Part shown: positions 1 to 10,210 of the stretch, in pieces
How positions within the stretch are numbered: the first letter of the stretch is position 1
Layout: each line of letters opens with the position of its first letter
Origin: Cerrena zonata
Lineage: Eukaryota; Basidiomycota; Agaricomycetes; Polyporales; Cerrenaceae
Reading direction: 5' to 3'
Assembly (NCBI GenBank): GCA_038087015.1
Contig: JASBNA010000025.1
Location: forward strand, 372,001 to 436,000
DNA: 64,000 bases
Notes under the pieces: model-generated
Databases searched by the model: none
What the model was told of the DNA's origin: nothing
Seen by the model: only the letters and a program-made list of their open reading frames with translations
Translations under genes and position numbers: made by a program

Positions 1-896
1 TGTCGTATGGAGAGGCCGTGTGCCAGGTCTGTATTATCGATGGTAAGTATTCTTCAAACCATTGGTACACAAACTAATTATTACCTCTTGTAGGGAGAAT
101 GCCTCGTTCCAAGTTACCGGTTACTCCCACTCCCGCTTTCGTCGCTTCTCGAACATTACCAATGCCCGCGTAGCATTCTATTTGCTTCATCCCGACCATT
201 TGCGAAGACAAAATGCAAACGTCCCTGAAGCGCCGCGCGTGCGCCAGCCATCACCGGAACGCCCTCCTCCAGCGCAACCAGTCAGAGAACGTGCTCCTCT
301 AGCGCAACCGGTAAGAGAACGTCAGAGACATCGTTCTCGGGAATGTTCGCCTCATTCGTCGGATGAATACTGGGCTGCGTCTGAGGATACTGTTTCCGAA
401 GATTTTATTGAAGTAGAACGCCACCTTAGTAATCTCCGTCTTCATAACCCTCCCGTACCTAGTTCTACCCCTGTATCGTCGACATCGTCTTTGAGTCAGA
501 GTACGCTTGCCGAGCGCCGCTCTAATACCTCACGCCCTTCTACTCGGGTCGCTGATATCAACACCGAAGCTGGTCCTTCCTCGGGTGTTCGCCAGCAGCC
601 TCGTAACACATGGTATTTCGAGGGCGACGAGCAAGACTGCGGTGAGCGCAACTGGTATGAAGGAAAGTACTTTGTTGTTGTTGTTGGGTTATCGCCTGGT
701 GTATACCGTCATATGTGAGTCAGTAGTATATTAATAGTGCTTTGTTACTGACCTTCATTACGTTAGGGGAACTGCGCGTGTGGCGTCGGGTCTGTTACCT
801 GACACCGTCATATGTACAGCGGCCTCCGAAGAGGAGGCTAATGCCATGTTCGTTGCCGAGTACATGAGGCAGAGAGTCCGTAGGCTACGCGATTAG
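1..896 (+). CDS. Protein with two RNase H1 N-terminal (viroplasmin-like) domains, 5' end outside the window
   Basis: Three exons are visible: 1-42, 94-714 and 767-896 (introns 43-93 and 715-766, both GT..AG). The spliced frame opens inside a domain reading VVWRGRVPGLYYRW, then QVTGYSHSRFRRFSN and an alanine helix. This is the pattern of the RNase H1 N-terminal / caulimovirus viroplasmin-like fold, which binds RNA-DNA hybrids in RNase H1. A Pro/Ser-rich linker of about 150 residues follows. A second copy is split by intron 2: KYFVVVVGLSPGVYRHM, then GTARVASGLLPDTV and an SEEEANAMF helix, ending in a TAG stop at 894-896. No catalytic RNase H domain is present in the visible part. Free-standing proteins of this kind are common in Agaricomycetes; their function is not established. 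The start lies outside the window. Confidence 0.72.
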
Positions 897-2398
897 TGAT
901 GTCGCATTATGCGCTGTTAGAATAGTTATGACCCTCGTACCGCTTATAAATGTTTTCTTGTTGTCCCCGCTCGTACCCCGTATGTGTGACGTGAGTATTT
1001 GAAAGGCTTAAAGAGATCCCTTGTGATAGGGATAGGCTGTTTAACACGTTGTTTAATCTTAGTGTCTATGCTGTGTGATATATTGAAAGAAAGACTTACT
1101 GATAGCTGAGGTCACGGAAGAGACGATAGTAGTATTGCTAGAGTGAGTACCGGAAGCCAATGTAAAAGCAGTCATAAAGAGTCTAGGAGTCCAGTCGTAA
1201 AGAGTCTAGGAGTCCAGTCGTAAAGAGTCTAAGAGTGCACAATGTAAAAGCAGTCGTAAAGAGTCTAGTCGTAAAGAGTCTAGTCGTAAAGAGTCTAGGA
1301 GTCCAGTCATAAAGAGTCTAAGAGTGCAACCATATCGTAGAGTGTCCAAATATGTTGTCGAGAGTCCAGACATGTCGAGTGTAGTTTGATAATACGAAGC
1401 GCCAGTCAATAAGGGTACATATGGCAAATAACCTGAATACGCACACCCATCAGTCACACAATCAGTCCCAGCACATGGATTGATCACATCTGTTTTCCCT
1501 TACAATACATCTAGTCGAGAGACTTGTTCTCACTGTGTTCTACGTCTAACACACACACATACGACGACCAAACAGGAATATGCCTTATCTCTGGTAAGGC
1601 ATTAACGAAAACACCATGGCCCCTTACTACAACTCCTGTCGTTGTTCCCTCCTTTTCGTGATCACGCCATCGTCATCTCTGTCGATTCCCTCGAACTTAC
1701 AAGACCTTTCAAGGATGCCAGACACTGTTGCAGAGACTCGGATGAATGAGTCTCAGTGCAGCTGTACGCGCTAGTGTTAGGATACACCGGAGTGTTGTGT
1801 CTTGACTGTGGGTATGAAGGACTTATAACCGGTACGTTGAATCGCATTCTTGATCGTCCTTGTCTATCAGGAGGGAATGCACTGTAGTTCTAACTCAATC
1901 CGTGCGATATTGTATTCAGTTATGTAGATGATCCCTACGTACTGCCGATCTCAGCATCGAGCGTTCAAGTCATCGTTATCATCATCATCTATATACCCTC
2001 TCCTTCGTCTCTCCCAGTGAGTTACCTACACGATTGAAACATAGTTAACTCATCTTGTTATAGGATCTAAGCTCTGTATACACCGTCGTCGAACGTCCTA
2101 GGTTGCAACAACCGTTGCAAGTCTAATCAGTAGGTTACAGCTTTACATCCTACTCAACACTTCCCCTCTCACTAGACCTTTACAGCAGGCTAATAATATG
2201 GTCTATGAAATGTAGATCCTGCTTCTAGGTCCGTTTCATGTGTAGAATGTCTAAAACATTCTTCTTGCCAATTGTTCACAGAACATTACCAAATAAGGTA
2301 TGTTTTACCATTTCCTAATTAAGCATTATCTGTAAGCAACGTCAAACCTCCTAGCCCCTTGGTTATGCCTTCGTAACCACTTCCAACAGTCATATTTC
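897..2398. other. Intergenic stretch between the RNase H1-N gene and the KDZ gene
   Basis: No coding region is supported here. A minus-strand open frame at 1206-1487 is a by-product of the tandem repeat at 1170-1319. The remainder is AT-moderate sequence without recognised motifs. If the KDZ gene is part of a complete transposon, its left terminal inverted repeat should lie here, but I could not identify it by eye. Confidence 0.5.
1170..1319. repeat. Irregular tandem repeat of a 15-mer
   Basis: The unit AGTCRTAAAGAGTCT occurs seven times, starting at 1170, 1193, 1216, 1252, 1267, 1282 and 1305. Some copies are directly adjacent (1252, 1267, 1282); others are separated by an 8-nt AGGAGTCC filler. 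A TGTAAAAGCAGTC lead-in occurs twice (near 1161 and 1243), so a larger block was duplicated as well. Confidence 0.85.
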
Positions 2399-5300
2399 AT
2401 GAAGAGAAAAGCTTCCAGCCATGCTATTGATTTTTCACTCTCCGACCTGGAAGAGTCGGAGACAGAAGGCGCCACTGTGACTGTGGAGAGGTTTTCTGCC
2501 GACCGTCGACGTATCCTTCAAATCCAGCAAGACGACATTCGCTTTTCTGCCTCCAGGTCACCATCCGAGAGTCCAAGTGATGTTGTCTTCCACGACCTGG
2601 CTAACATCGAACCCAACCTACTGAGAGGGTCCACTCGAAGAAAAGCACCCAGGAAGCCACGTACACAGCGGGTCTTCCTTTCAGTATGTGATTAACACGT
2701 CTTCCGACGTCCCAGCACTCACCACGTTTACAGGACGAACCAATGAAAGATTGGCTTCCCCATCAAGAGGAGTACCTTGACGAAATGTTTTGGCATGACG
2801 GCAGGGCTGGAGCAAGATCAACATGCCCCGATTGTGTCACCACTGCCCAAGAAACGCGAAACCCGGCAAAGTACGTTTGCAAGGACTGCTTCAGTTCGCG
2901 CATGTTTTGTAGAGGTTGTATGGTGCTTCGGCATGTAGAAAATCCATTCCATCGAATACAGGTAAATCTTCGTCATCATCGTGTTGCCATATCGGTCTTA
3001 CTTACGCCTCTACTCTTAGGAATGGTCCGATACCCACTGGGCACCTATTGCCCTCCAGGCTCTTGGGCTGCGTATTCAGCTCGGGCACCTGCCTCATCAA
3101 CCTTGTAGTCGCCCATTACCAGCGCATGCACAAATGGCGGTGGTCCATACAAATGGAATACACGCAGTCAATATGGATTACTGTGGATGCACGTCGACAG
3201 CAGTTAGCAGACGGCAGCAACTAATGCGTCATCGCCTCTACCCCGCTACCGTCCGAAAGCCGAAGACCTGTATAACCTATGTGGCACTCGAAACGATGCA
3301 TCTCCAGAATGTACAGTCCAAATGTGGCATTTATGATCTGTATACGAGTGTAGAACGATTGTCGGACAATACAGGACTGGTGAAAGTTCGGGTACGTTAT
3401 GTTCACCCTCTGTTCACGTTGCACCATTAACAATAAAAATATTAGCGTTGTTACAAGGCCGTTTTCCGCTGCTTGCGACAGTGGAAATTGCTGAAGATGT
3501 GTAAACGTGCTGGAAGAGGCCACGACCCTACTGGCATCGCTGGAACTCCATCTGGTGGACTTGCAGTCGAATGCCCTGCATGTCCTCATCCCGGAATCAA
3601 CATTCCCGGTGATTTGAGTGCGACGCCGGAGAAAGATAGGTTAGTAAGCATCGCACATTTCTTATTGTTACCAAACGCTGATGAACGACGCAGGTGGTTG
3701 TACACGTTGTTCACCTCGATCGATGCCTGCTTCTGGGTCAAACGATATGACATCTCCAGCGAGGCAAAAGATCCCATTATCGACGATGGATTATCTTACT
3801 ATGTCAAGAACGAGCCTTATCACAAAGAGCTAGCAAAGCACGGTGCTCAAGACGAGGTAAGTAGCCTTAACATATCTCTAATAGCGGACACTGATTAATC
3901 TTTAGATTTGTAGCTGTACTGGCCTTGCTGCCCTCGATCACGCCAACACGAAGTTTTCAAAAGGCTACGCTGCTACCGGTATTGGTGCATGTGTTTGTTC
4001 ACGACACGAATTTCTTTTGAAGAATGCAGTCGGTGACTTACAAAAAGGAGAGAAGTAAGCCGTCTCAATGGAATTATCTTTTGATAATGCTAACATTTAC
4101 CTAGGTATGTTAATATGGACCTCATCTTTTGCTCCGCAATGCGGCACCATCCAGACGTTGATAAACTCAATTCATATGACATCACGTGTCAATGGATTAT
4201 TTATCTCATCGACCGAATATCGAAGTATCCTGCCGAGTACCAAGTCAACCTGCCTGATACAGCTATGTTACGCTGGGCCATCGGGAAGCTGCATTGGTAT
4301 GCTCATAAGCAGAAGGGACACTCGCGATACTCATTAAACTGGATCCCGGGCGTTGGACGTTCAGATGGAGAGGGCATAGAACGTCGCTGGTGGGACATCC
4401 AGCCTATTGCGAGCAGCGTGAAGATGATGGGCCCTGGTGCTCATCACACGTTCCTAAACGACCACTGGGGCTATGCAAATTGGCGGAAAACTGTGACTCT
4501 TAGTGAGTCAACAACTACAAGTCTTGTGAATATGTACTTATCTTTCTTTTTAGTTCACTCGCTATGTCGAAAGCTTATTCGTGCTAGGTTCTCAGCCGCC
4601 GCTCAAGAAATCAACTTCCTATCCCTTTCGCAGGGTATCACTTACGAGACACAGGCCACCTGGATCAAAGAAGTTGAAGACTGGGAGAAGGACCTAAGTC
4701 TGCCTGATCCCTATTATGTGGAACGAAAGGGTAAGTATTGTATTATTATTATTATTATTTTCCGTATTAATTTATGCATTTTTTTCTTCAGGAATGACAG
4801 AAGTCGAAATCCGATGCCAGCTCACCGAGGAGGAGGAGCGGGCGGTCAGCGAAGGCAGACAGACAATGATCCATGACGTGTCCGCAGTTTCGATGCTGAT
4901 CATTAGCTTGGATTTGGAAGATCAACAGTAAGTGATCTTGTATCATTCATTCGTAGCAATCAGCTTATCATTATGTAGGGCTCTTCTACAACGGGGAGCA
5001 CGCAGTACAGCTCAGCAAACGAAAATGTCCGAGCAGCGTACCGCTCTGCACCGGCGGATCAACAGGTTCCATAGAATCCAGGTCCTATATATGCCTATTG
5101 TCTGCCAACAATTAGCGGCCGACCCCTCTTCTGTCGCACCACAACACATCGAGACAACACCACTCTTTCTCCCTTCATCTCTATCGCCATCTGCCCGTGC
5201 CATTGGCTGCAAGCTAGGGCTTGTAGATGCGGAGCTTCGTTTGCGTAAGGCTCGATGCCAGGATTCCTTAGAGGAGCTTCGTACACTGATACATATTCGT

Positions 5301-7032
5301 ACACGACTAGTTCAATACAAACGTTACGAAGTACGGCATGTCGGGCCTAATACACGTTGTAATGCGCTTATCAAGACCCACGAGGCCCGCCTTCACCGCA
5401 TGGCCAACAAGTATCGTCGTTCACGGAAGGCTATTCTTGCCCTCATCGGTCCTGGAGAATGGGAGTCTGAGCTACAGGAACTCAAAGCAGAAGATCTCCG
5501 CGGACTTGAAGATGACGACGTCGCAACACAACAGAAGAAGGATCAGCAGAGACGGAAGAGACGGAAAAAGAACAATTTGGCTACGCCAGCCGAAGGTAAC
5601 CGTATACAATCGTGGATATGGAGAGGGGTCAGCGAAGGGAATCCTCAGTACAATGAAAGTATGTGACAATACCATCATTTACGAATTCTATCTCTAACGT
5701 CATTTGATTCATCCCCAGGTCTCCGGTTAGAATGGATCAAGGCACGTGCAAGGAAGCTTCGGTGGGAAGAAGAATTACAACTTCTTCCTGAAGAGATACA
5801 GCGCGCGATTCAGTTCTTCAAATGGAAGGCACTGGACCGTAGCCCAAATTTTAGGCTCCATAAAAGTAAAGTAAAATCTTATAAAAAGTCTTTTACAAAA
5901 CATACTTTTTAGACCCAAAAAATGATGTAAAAATTCAGAATTATAGTAGAATTTGATGAATCACAAAAACCTATACAAATTCTGACTTTGATATCCAGTT
6001 TTTACAGTTTAAAAAGGCTCAATTTTGATACATTGTTTGTTAGAGCAAAGATTGAAATAAAAAATTCAAAGTTTTGACATACATTTATTTTTCCAAAACT
6101 GATATAAAATTTAAACTGCTAAATTGGCAAAACACATAATATTGTATACCAAAATACCTTCATCAAATACTCTTATTGACAGGGACTATGATGTACTAAG
6201 AATAGTAGTCTATATCTTCTCTTTAGGCTGTCTATTCATGAAATTCTATTCTAATATATACATTTATATTATAATTTTTGACAAAATACAAGTGTATCAA
6301 AATGTTGAATTTTACATACTGAATTTTGCCCCAGCAAAAAATGTATGAAAATTGAGCTTTTTTGAGCTCTGAAAAGTGGATACAAAAGTCTGAATTTGTA
6401 CAGGTTTTTGTGATTTATTAATTTCTCCTGCAATTCAGAATTTTTAGATCATTTTTTGGATCTGAAAATCATCTTTTGTAAGAGACTTTTTATAAAATTT
6501 TACTTTACTTTTATGGAGCCCAAAATTTGGGCTACGGTCCAGTGAGGCCGACGAATGGGAACAGCGTGCAAATCAACGCGAAGGCTTCGTTCAACCCGAA
6601 ATTCTGGAGGGCATGGTAGGGTACGCGCATCGTCAAGCTCAGATGATGCGAGCCCAAGCTTCGTCAGGTAGCAAAATGTGGGCGAAGGCATGCCAATCGA
6701 CCAAACCCCCGCAGGCTCAGTCCCGAAGTGCTGGCAGTAACGGCAGTACTAGTGGTGTACAAGACGGTAGTGCTACCCGTACACAGGATAACAGTTCTAG
6801 CGGTACACAAGATGCCAACGGTGGGAATAAGGGAGCTGAAGGCAATGCCGAGGAAGATGAGGAGGAGGAGGACGAAGACGAGGAGGACGAGGATGAGGAC
6901 GGGGACGAGGACGAGGAAGAGGAGGACCAAGAAGACGAGGAGAACTATGTCGCTAGTTCCCGTGACATGGAGGGATTGAACGTAGACGATGGCTTTGCGA
7001 CGTGGCTTCAAACGGGAGCTGCAGATTTATAG
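2399..7032 (+). pseudogene. KDZ (Kyakuja-Dileera-Zisupton) transposase gene, interrupted by a fold-back element
   Basis: ATG at 2399. Introns that keep the frame: 2684-2733, 2962-3019, 3392-3445, 3640-3693, 3857-3905, 4055-4104, 4503-4553, 4731-4791, 4928-4978 and 5659-5718. The N-terminal part has a CxC2-like cysteine cluster (CPDC..CKDC..CRGC..H) followed by LGLRIQLGH. Next come the KDZ signatures RAGRGHDPTGIAGT and CPACPHPGIN, then TGIGACVCSRHEF, YDITCQW and SDGEGIERRWW, probably holding acidic residues of the RNase H-like core. The last exon is cut at 5829 by a 715-bp element (5830-6544). Removing it plus one AGG duplicate restores the frame through 6548-7032, which ends in a long Glu/Asp tract (~6850-6945). 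KDZ enzymes are DNA transposases expanded in Agaricomycetes. No other frameshift or stop is seen, so inactivation probably dates to the insertion. Confidence 0.88.
5830..6544 (+). mobile_element. CACTG fold-back MITE, copy 1 (715 bp)
   Basis: The element begins CACTGGACCGTAGCCC and ends with the inverted GGGCTACGGTCCAGTG. It is flanked by a 3-bp target duplication AGG (5827-5829 and 6545-6547). The outer ~290 bp on each side are imperfect inverted copies, so the transcript or single strand would fold into one long hairpin around a ~130-bp centre. It lacks a credible transposase; a 74-codon open frame in the centre (6124-6348) is probably fortuitous. CACTR termini with 3-bp duplications fit a non-autonomous CMC/EnSpm-type (CACTA-like, possibly Plavaka) element. 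It lies inside the KDZ coding sequence, nearly identical to copy 2 in opposite orientation. Confidence 0.9.
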
Positions 7033-7395
7033 TAAAATATGCATAATAGATCTACTTTAGGGGCAAAATATACTGGTACACAACCTACATTAGTTCCCTA
7101 ACATACCAAGCACAGCCACACTTCAAAAATGAAAGGGAGATACCCATATTTTCGAAAAAAAAAAACTTTTGCAGCAATCACAGAGGGAGCAAAACATCGC
7201 ACGCTATGGCTATGGCATATCCAATGCACCATAATAAGGCTCAAGACGATGTCCGAGATGCCCGACAACAGTATTCTAATGATATTGCCATATTTGGATG
7301 AGCTACCGCTCCGAGCAACGTGTTATTGAAGCCAAAGCCATTACCATATATGTGCGAGCTACTGACAAACCTAAAGGTGCATATTATTACCGTAT
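7033..7395. other. Gap between the KDZ gene and the Helitron relic
   Basis: No gene is recognised. It contains a short A-run near 7155 and short open frames without family resemblance. It may include the 3' UTR or right end of the KDZ transposon. Confidence 0.4.
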
Positions 7396-8951
7396 CTAGA
7401 ACGGAGGATCGTTAATAGCAAGCGCACTGAGAGGCAGACCGATTTGACCACGTGCTGCCAAAACAGAACCACTGCCGAGGAACGGCATAGCCTGAACCAG
7501 CAGAGAACCGGCCCCTGCAGCCGTTGAACGCGATTTGCAAAACAGCCTGCACAACTTGCGCGGGGATTTGCAATACACCGTAGCAACATTGTGCATGGGT
7601 TTTGTAAATAAACTACAGCAAAGGCTGGGTTTGACAAAACCATCCTCCTCACCCCGACGAGCCAGCTCAGCCAGCGTTTCGAGGTCCAAAGACTGGATTT
7701 TCTCTGCGACATGTGGAAAATTTTTGCGTTCAGTAAGCAGGTAGCCCCCGAGGGAAGCACCACGAATTTGGGCATGACTGAACAGACACTGGACTGTAGC
7801 CCAAATTTTGGGCTCCATAAAAGTAAAGTAAAATTTTATAAAAAGTCTCTTACAAAAGATGATTTTTAGACCCAAAAAATGATCTAAAAATTCTGAGTTG
7901 CAGGAGAAATTAATAAATCACAAAAACCTGTCCAAATTCAGACTTTTGTATCCACTTTTCAGCACTCAAAAAAGCTCAATTTTCATACATTTTTTGCTGG
8001 GGCAAAATTCAGTATGCAAAATTTAACATTTTGATATACTTTTATTTTGTCAAAAGTTATAATATAATTGTATATATTAGAATAAAATTTCATGAATAGA
8101 CAGCCTAAAGAGAAGATATAGACTACTATTCTTAGTACATCATAGTCCCTGTCAATAAGAGTATTTGATGAAGGTATTTTGGTATACAATATTATGTGTT
8201 TTGCCAATTTAGCAGTTTAAATTTTATATCAGTTTTGGAAAAATAAATGTATGTCAAAACTTTGAATTTTTTATTTCAATCTTTGCTCTAACAAACAATG
8301 TATCAAAATTGAGCCTTTTTAAACTGTAAAAACTGGATACAAAAGTCAGAATTTGTATAGGTTTTTGTGATTCATCAAATTCTACTACAATTTTGAATTT
8401 TTACATTATTTTTTGGGTCTAAAAAGTATGTCTTGTAAGAGACTTTTTATAAAATTGTACTTTACTTTTACAGAGCCCAAAATTTGGGCTACGGTCCAGT
8501 GAGAATGTCATGATACATTAATAGATGCTGGAGATGTTGCTCACGACCCAACAGCGTCTTGATCGAGGAGTTCTCAAATCCACCTAATCCATATGGGAAC
8601 AACCAAGGGAACATGCCTGGAAATAATAACGGATTGTGATATATAGACTCTGGGTCTTCAGTGCGACCATAGGCAAGAATGTCACGTCTGCTTGCCAAAT
8701 GGTGCAAAGAGGCGGCAACACGGCTCTCGCGAGACAAATTTTGGTATTTTTCGGAGGTGAGTGAATGAGCGGTGAAAGAACAAGGACCTGTTTCGGTACC
8801 GCATTCATCACCATCATCATGAAGAGGCAAAGTTTGAGTTGGATTAACAGGTTCAGTTGCATCGATGGGGCGATACACAATGGAGACGGGAGGCTCTGAT
8901 TCAATGTACATGTCCAAGTTCTCCCGTGACAACTGGATGTCATGGTAGTTC
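7396..8951 (-). pseudogene. Helitron Rep/helicase fragment, interrupted by MITE copy 2
   Basis: Reading on -, 8943 to 8502 encodes the region before and within the Helitron-like N-terminal domain: PPVSIVYRPIDAT, GTETGPCSFTAHSLT, then NPLLFPGMFPWLFPYGLGG and LQHLLMYHD. These are hallmark strings of fungal Helitron Rep-helicases, which drive rolling-circle transposition. The 715-bp element at 7787-8501 splits it. If the element and one TCT duplicate (AGA on +) are removed, the frame continues as QIRGASLGGYLLTER and NFPHVAEKIQSLDLE, also Helitron-typical. A few residues between MYHD and the QIR string seem deleted. Below ~7600 the similarity fades. No HUH catalytic motif or helicase domain is left. 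The upstream end is cut by the 5' LTR at 8952. Confidence 0.75.
7787..8501 (-). mobile_element. CACTG fold-back MITE, copy 2 (715 bp)
   Basis: Same family, length and terminal inverted repeats as the copy at 5830-6544, and nearly identical to it, but inverted. Flanked by the 3-bp duplication AGA (7784-7786 and 8502-8504). Inserted in the Helitron relic. The high similarity of this pair suggests recent insertion or local transposition. Confidence 0.9.
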
Positions 8952-9553
8952 TGTCATGAACTTACTGTTTTTGGCAATACTTCTACTTTCATAACTAAGC
9001 ATGTCTAAGGTTCTCACGATATAAGTGGAATGACTAAGCTCTCGATAATCACATGCTTACCAATGTACATAGCTTACTCAGCATTCTCTGAGCTCTTTAT
9101 GCTATTGGCTTGTGCAATAGTGTATTACCAAGCAGCCTTTGAGGCTTTTATGCTATTGGTTAGTTTGGCAGTTTAGCTTACTCATCATCAAGTCGGCTGA
9201 CTCGTGACTAGTGAGGCTTTAATGCTATTGGTTGGTTGCAGATATTGGATTGGTAATCTAGCATAGGGCGTGGGAAGGAGTGATCTGATTGGTTAGAAGG
9301 ACATGTGCACAGCCACAGGCCGATTAGTATATATAGACCTTGTTTTCAGCAATACATCCCCCAGACTTGAGATACTACTCAATAGGAGTATTCAACTAAG
9401 ACAGTTCCTACTCTTAGTCACCTGATTCAAGGTGGTTGCCTGAATCTCCTAACTGAGACTTATCTGGGTTTTAACCTCTTAACATTGTTACTTAAGTATT
9501 AAGACAGAGTTCTTGTGGCAACCTAGGCAGGTAAGTTTAGTTAGTCGCTGACA
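8952..9553 (+). repeat. 5' LTR of the chromovirus (602 bp)
   Basis: Starts TGTCATGAACTT and ends GTCGCTGACA. It contains a TATA box at 9328-9335. Compared with the 3' LTR it has about 51 extra bp around 9105-9165, which look like a partial internal duplication of a segment containing TATGCTATTGG. Confidence 0.93.
9328..9335 (+). promoter_or_regulatory. TATA box of the chromovirus LTR promoter
   Basis: TATATATA followed about 30 nt later by AGACTTGAGATA at 9363, which is inferred to be close to the transcript start because it is complementary to the primer-binding site. The same arrangement recurs in the 3' LTR. Confidence 0.65.
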
Positions 9554-9554
9554 T

Positions 9555-9566
9555 TATCTCAAGTCT
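9555..9566 (+). promoter_or_regulatory. Self-priming primer-binding site of the chromovirus
   Basis: TATCTCAAGTCT lies one base after the 5' LTR and is the exact reverse complement of AGACTTGAGATA at 9363-9374. In Tf1/sushi-type elements the first nucleotides of the mRNA pair with such a site and are cleaved off to prime minus-strand synthesis in place of a tRNA. No tRNA-type PBS was noticed. The pairing is seen directly; the mechanism is inferred. Confidence 0.75.
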
Positions 9567-9668
9567 CTCTACTGCCTACTTTACCCTCTTATACCTTTAC
9601 TCCTTTGGTTATAAAGGAAGTGTCTTTGTGGTCAGATATAGAATTAGTTGGAATTCTATTAGTCTGAG

Positions 9669-9829
9669 TTTATTGAATAAAAGCACGGAGCCAAGAGTCC
9701 TCTAGTGGTATTCAATAAGTTTGTGATTAGAACAATAGCACGGAGCCAAGGGTTCTCTAGTGGTGTTCAATCATTGTTTTAGTTTTGACAAAAGCACGGA
9801 GCCAGGAGTCCTCTAGTGGTGTCAAACTG
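9669..9829 (+). other. Three consecutive hairpins with conserved loop in the chromovirus leader
   Basis: Arms 9670-9679/9709-9718, 9724-9734/9764-9773 and 9781-9790/9820-9828 each enclose a 29-nt segment (9680-9708, 9735-9763, 9791-9819). The segments share GCACGGAGCCA and CTCTAGTGG. The arms differ in sequence but stay complementary: TTATTGAATA pairs perfectly over 10 bp, TGATT-A-GAACA pairs with one bulge, and AGTTTTGACA pairs with one bulge. Inside each segment CAC/GTG and GGAG/CTCT can form a further stem. The region lies between the PBS and gag in the presumed RNA leader. Possible roles are packaging, dimerisation or translation control; none is demonstrated. Confidence 0.75.
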
Positions 9830-10210
9830 TTTGTTTACTTGGTTATCATCAGAAGATAACAAGTAGTGTTACCTAGTTATTGTTACCTTGGATTTGGAAT
9901 TGTGTGACTTGGTTTATCAAGGAGCAAGCCTTGGTAAATAGTCTCATTTGTGATACAGTGATCTTTGATACCGAGTTATTAAGGATCCCACTGTGGGCGG
10001 AAACCAGAAAGGTACTGGTGGACCAGTGTATCATCTTTTCCTAGTTATATTATTGCCATCGTGGATTACTTTGTGTATCGCTCAAGACCTTCAACACCCT
10101 CTTCAGAAGCACATTCAGAGGAACCCTCTACACCCTCAGTCAATCTATCACCTCAGTATCCCTCTACCCCACTTCTCTCACCAATAGTCAAACCTTTACA
10201 GTTACTCAGT

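Noticed and set aside
1206..1487. Minus-strand frame with repeated LDSLRLDS
   Set aside because: The repeat peptide is produced by the 15-bp tandem repeat; no start context, domain or continuation.
4739..4762. ATT microsatellite
   Set aside because: Real but short, and inside a KDZ intron; no further meaning.
6124..6348. 74-codon open frame in MITE copies 1 and 2
   Set aside because: It spans the AT-rich centre of a fold-back element and is shortened or altered in copies 3 and 4; no family resemblance. Treated as chance.
6664..7011. Minus-strand hydrophobic frame rich in Leu/Val opposite the KDZ tail
   Set aside because: It is the antisense shadow of the Glu/Asp tract (GAG/GAC codons read as CTC/GTC).
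8952..9553. tRNA-derived primer-binding site after the 5' LTR
   Set aside because: The usual TGGTATCAGAGC-type or TGGCGCC-type starts are absent; the self-complementary site explains the position better.
9735..9763. Hammerhead or twister ribozyme in the leader hairpins
   Set aside because: The hammerhead CTGATGA/GAAA core is absent and the twister core does not fit a 29-nt loop; left as an unclassified structure.
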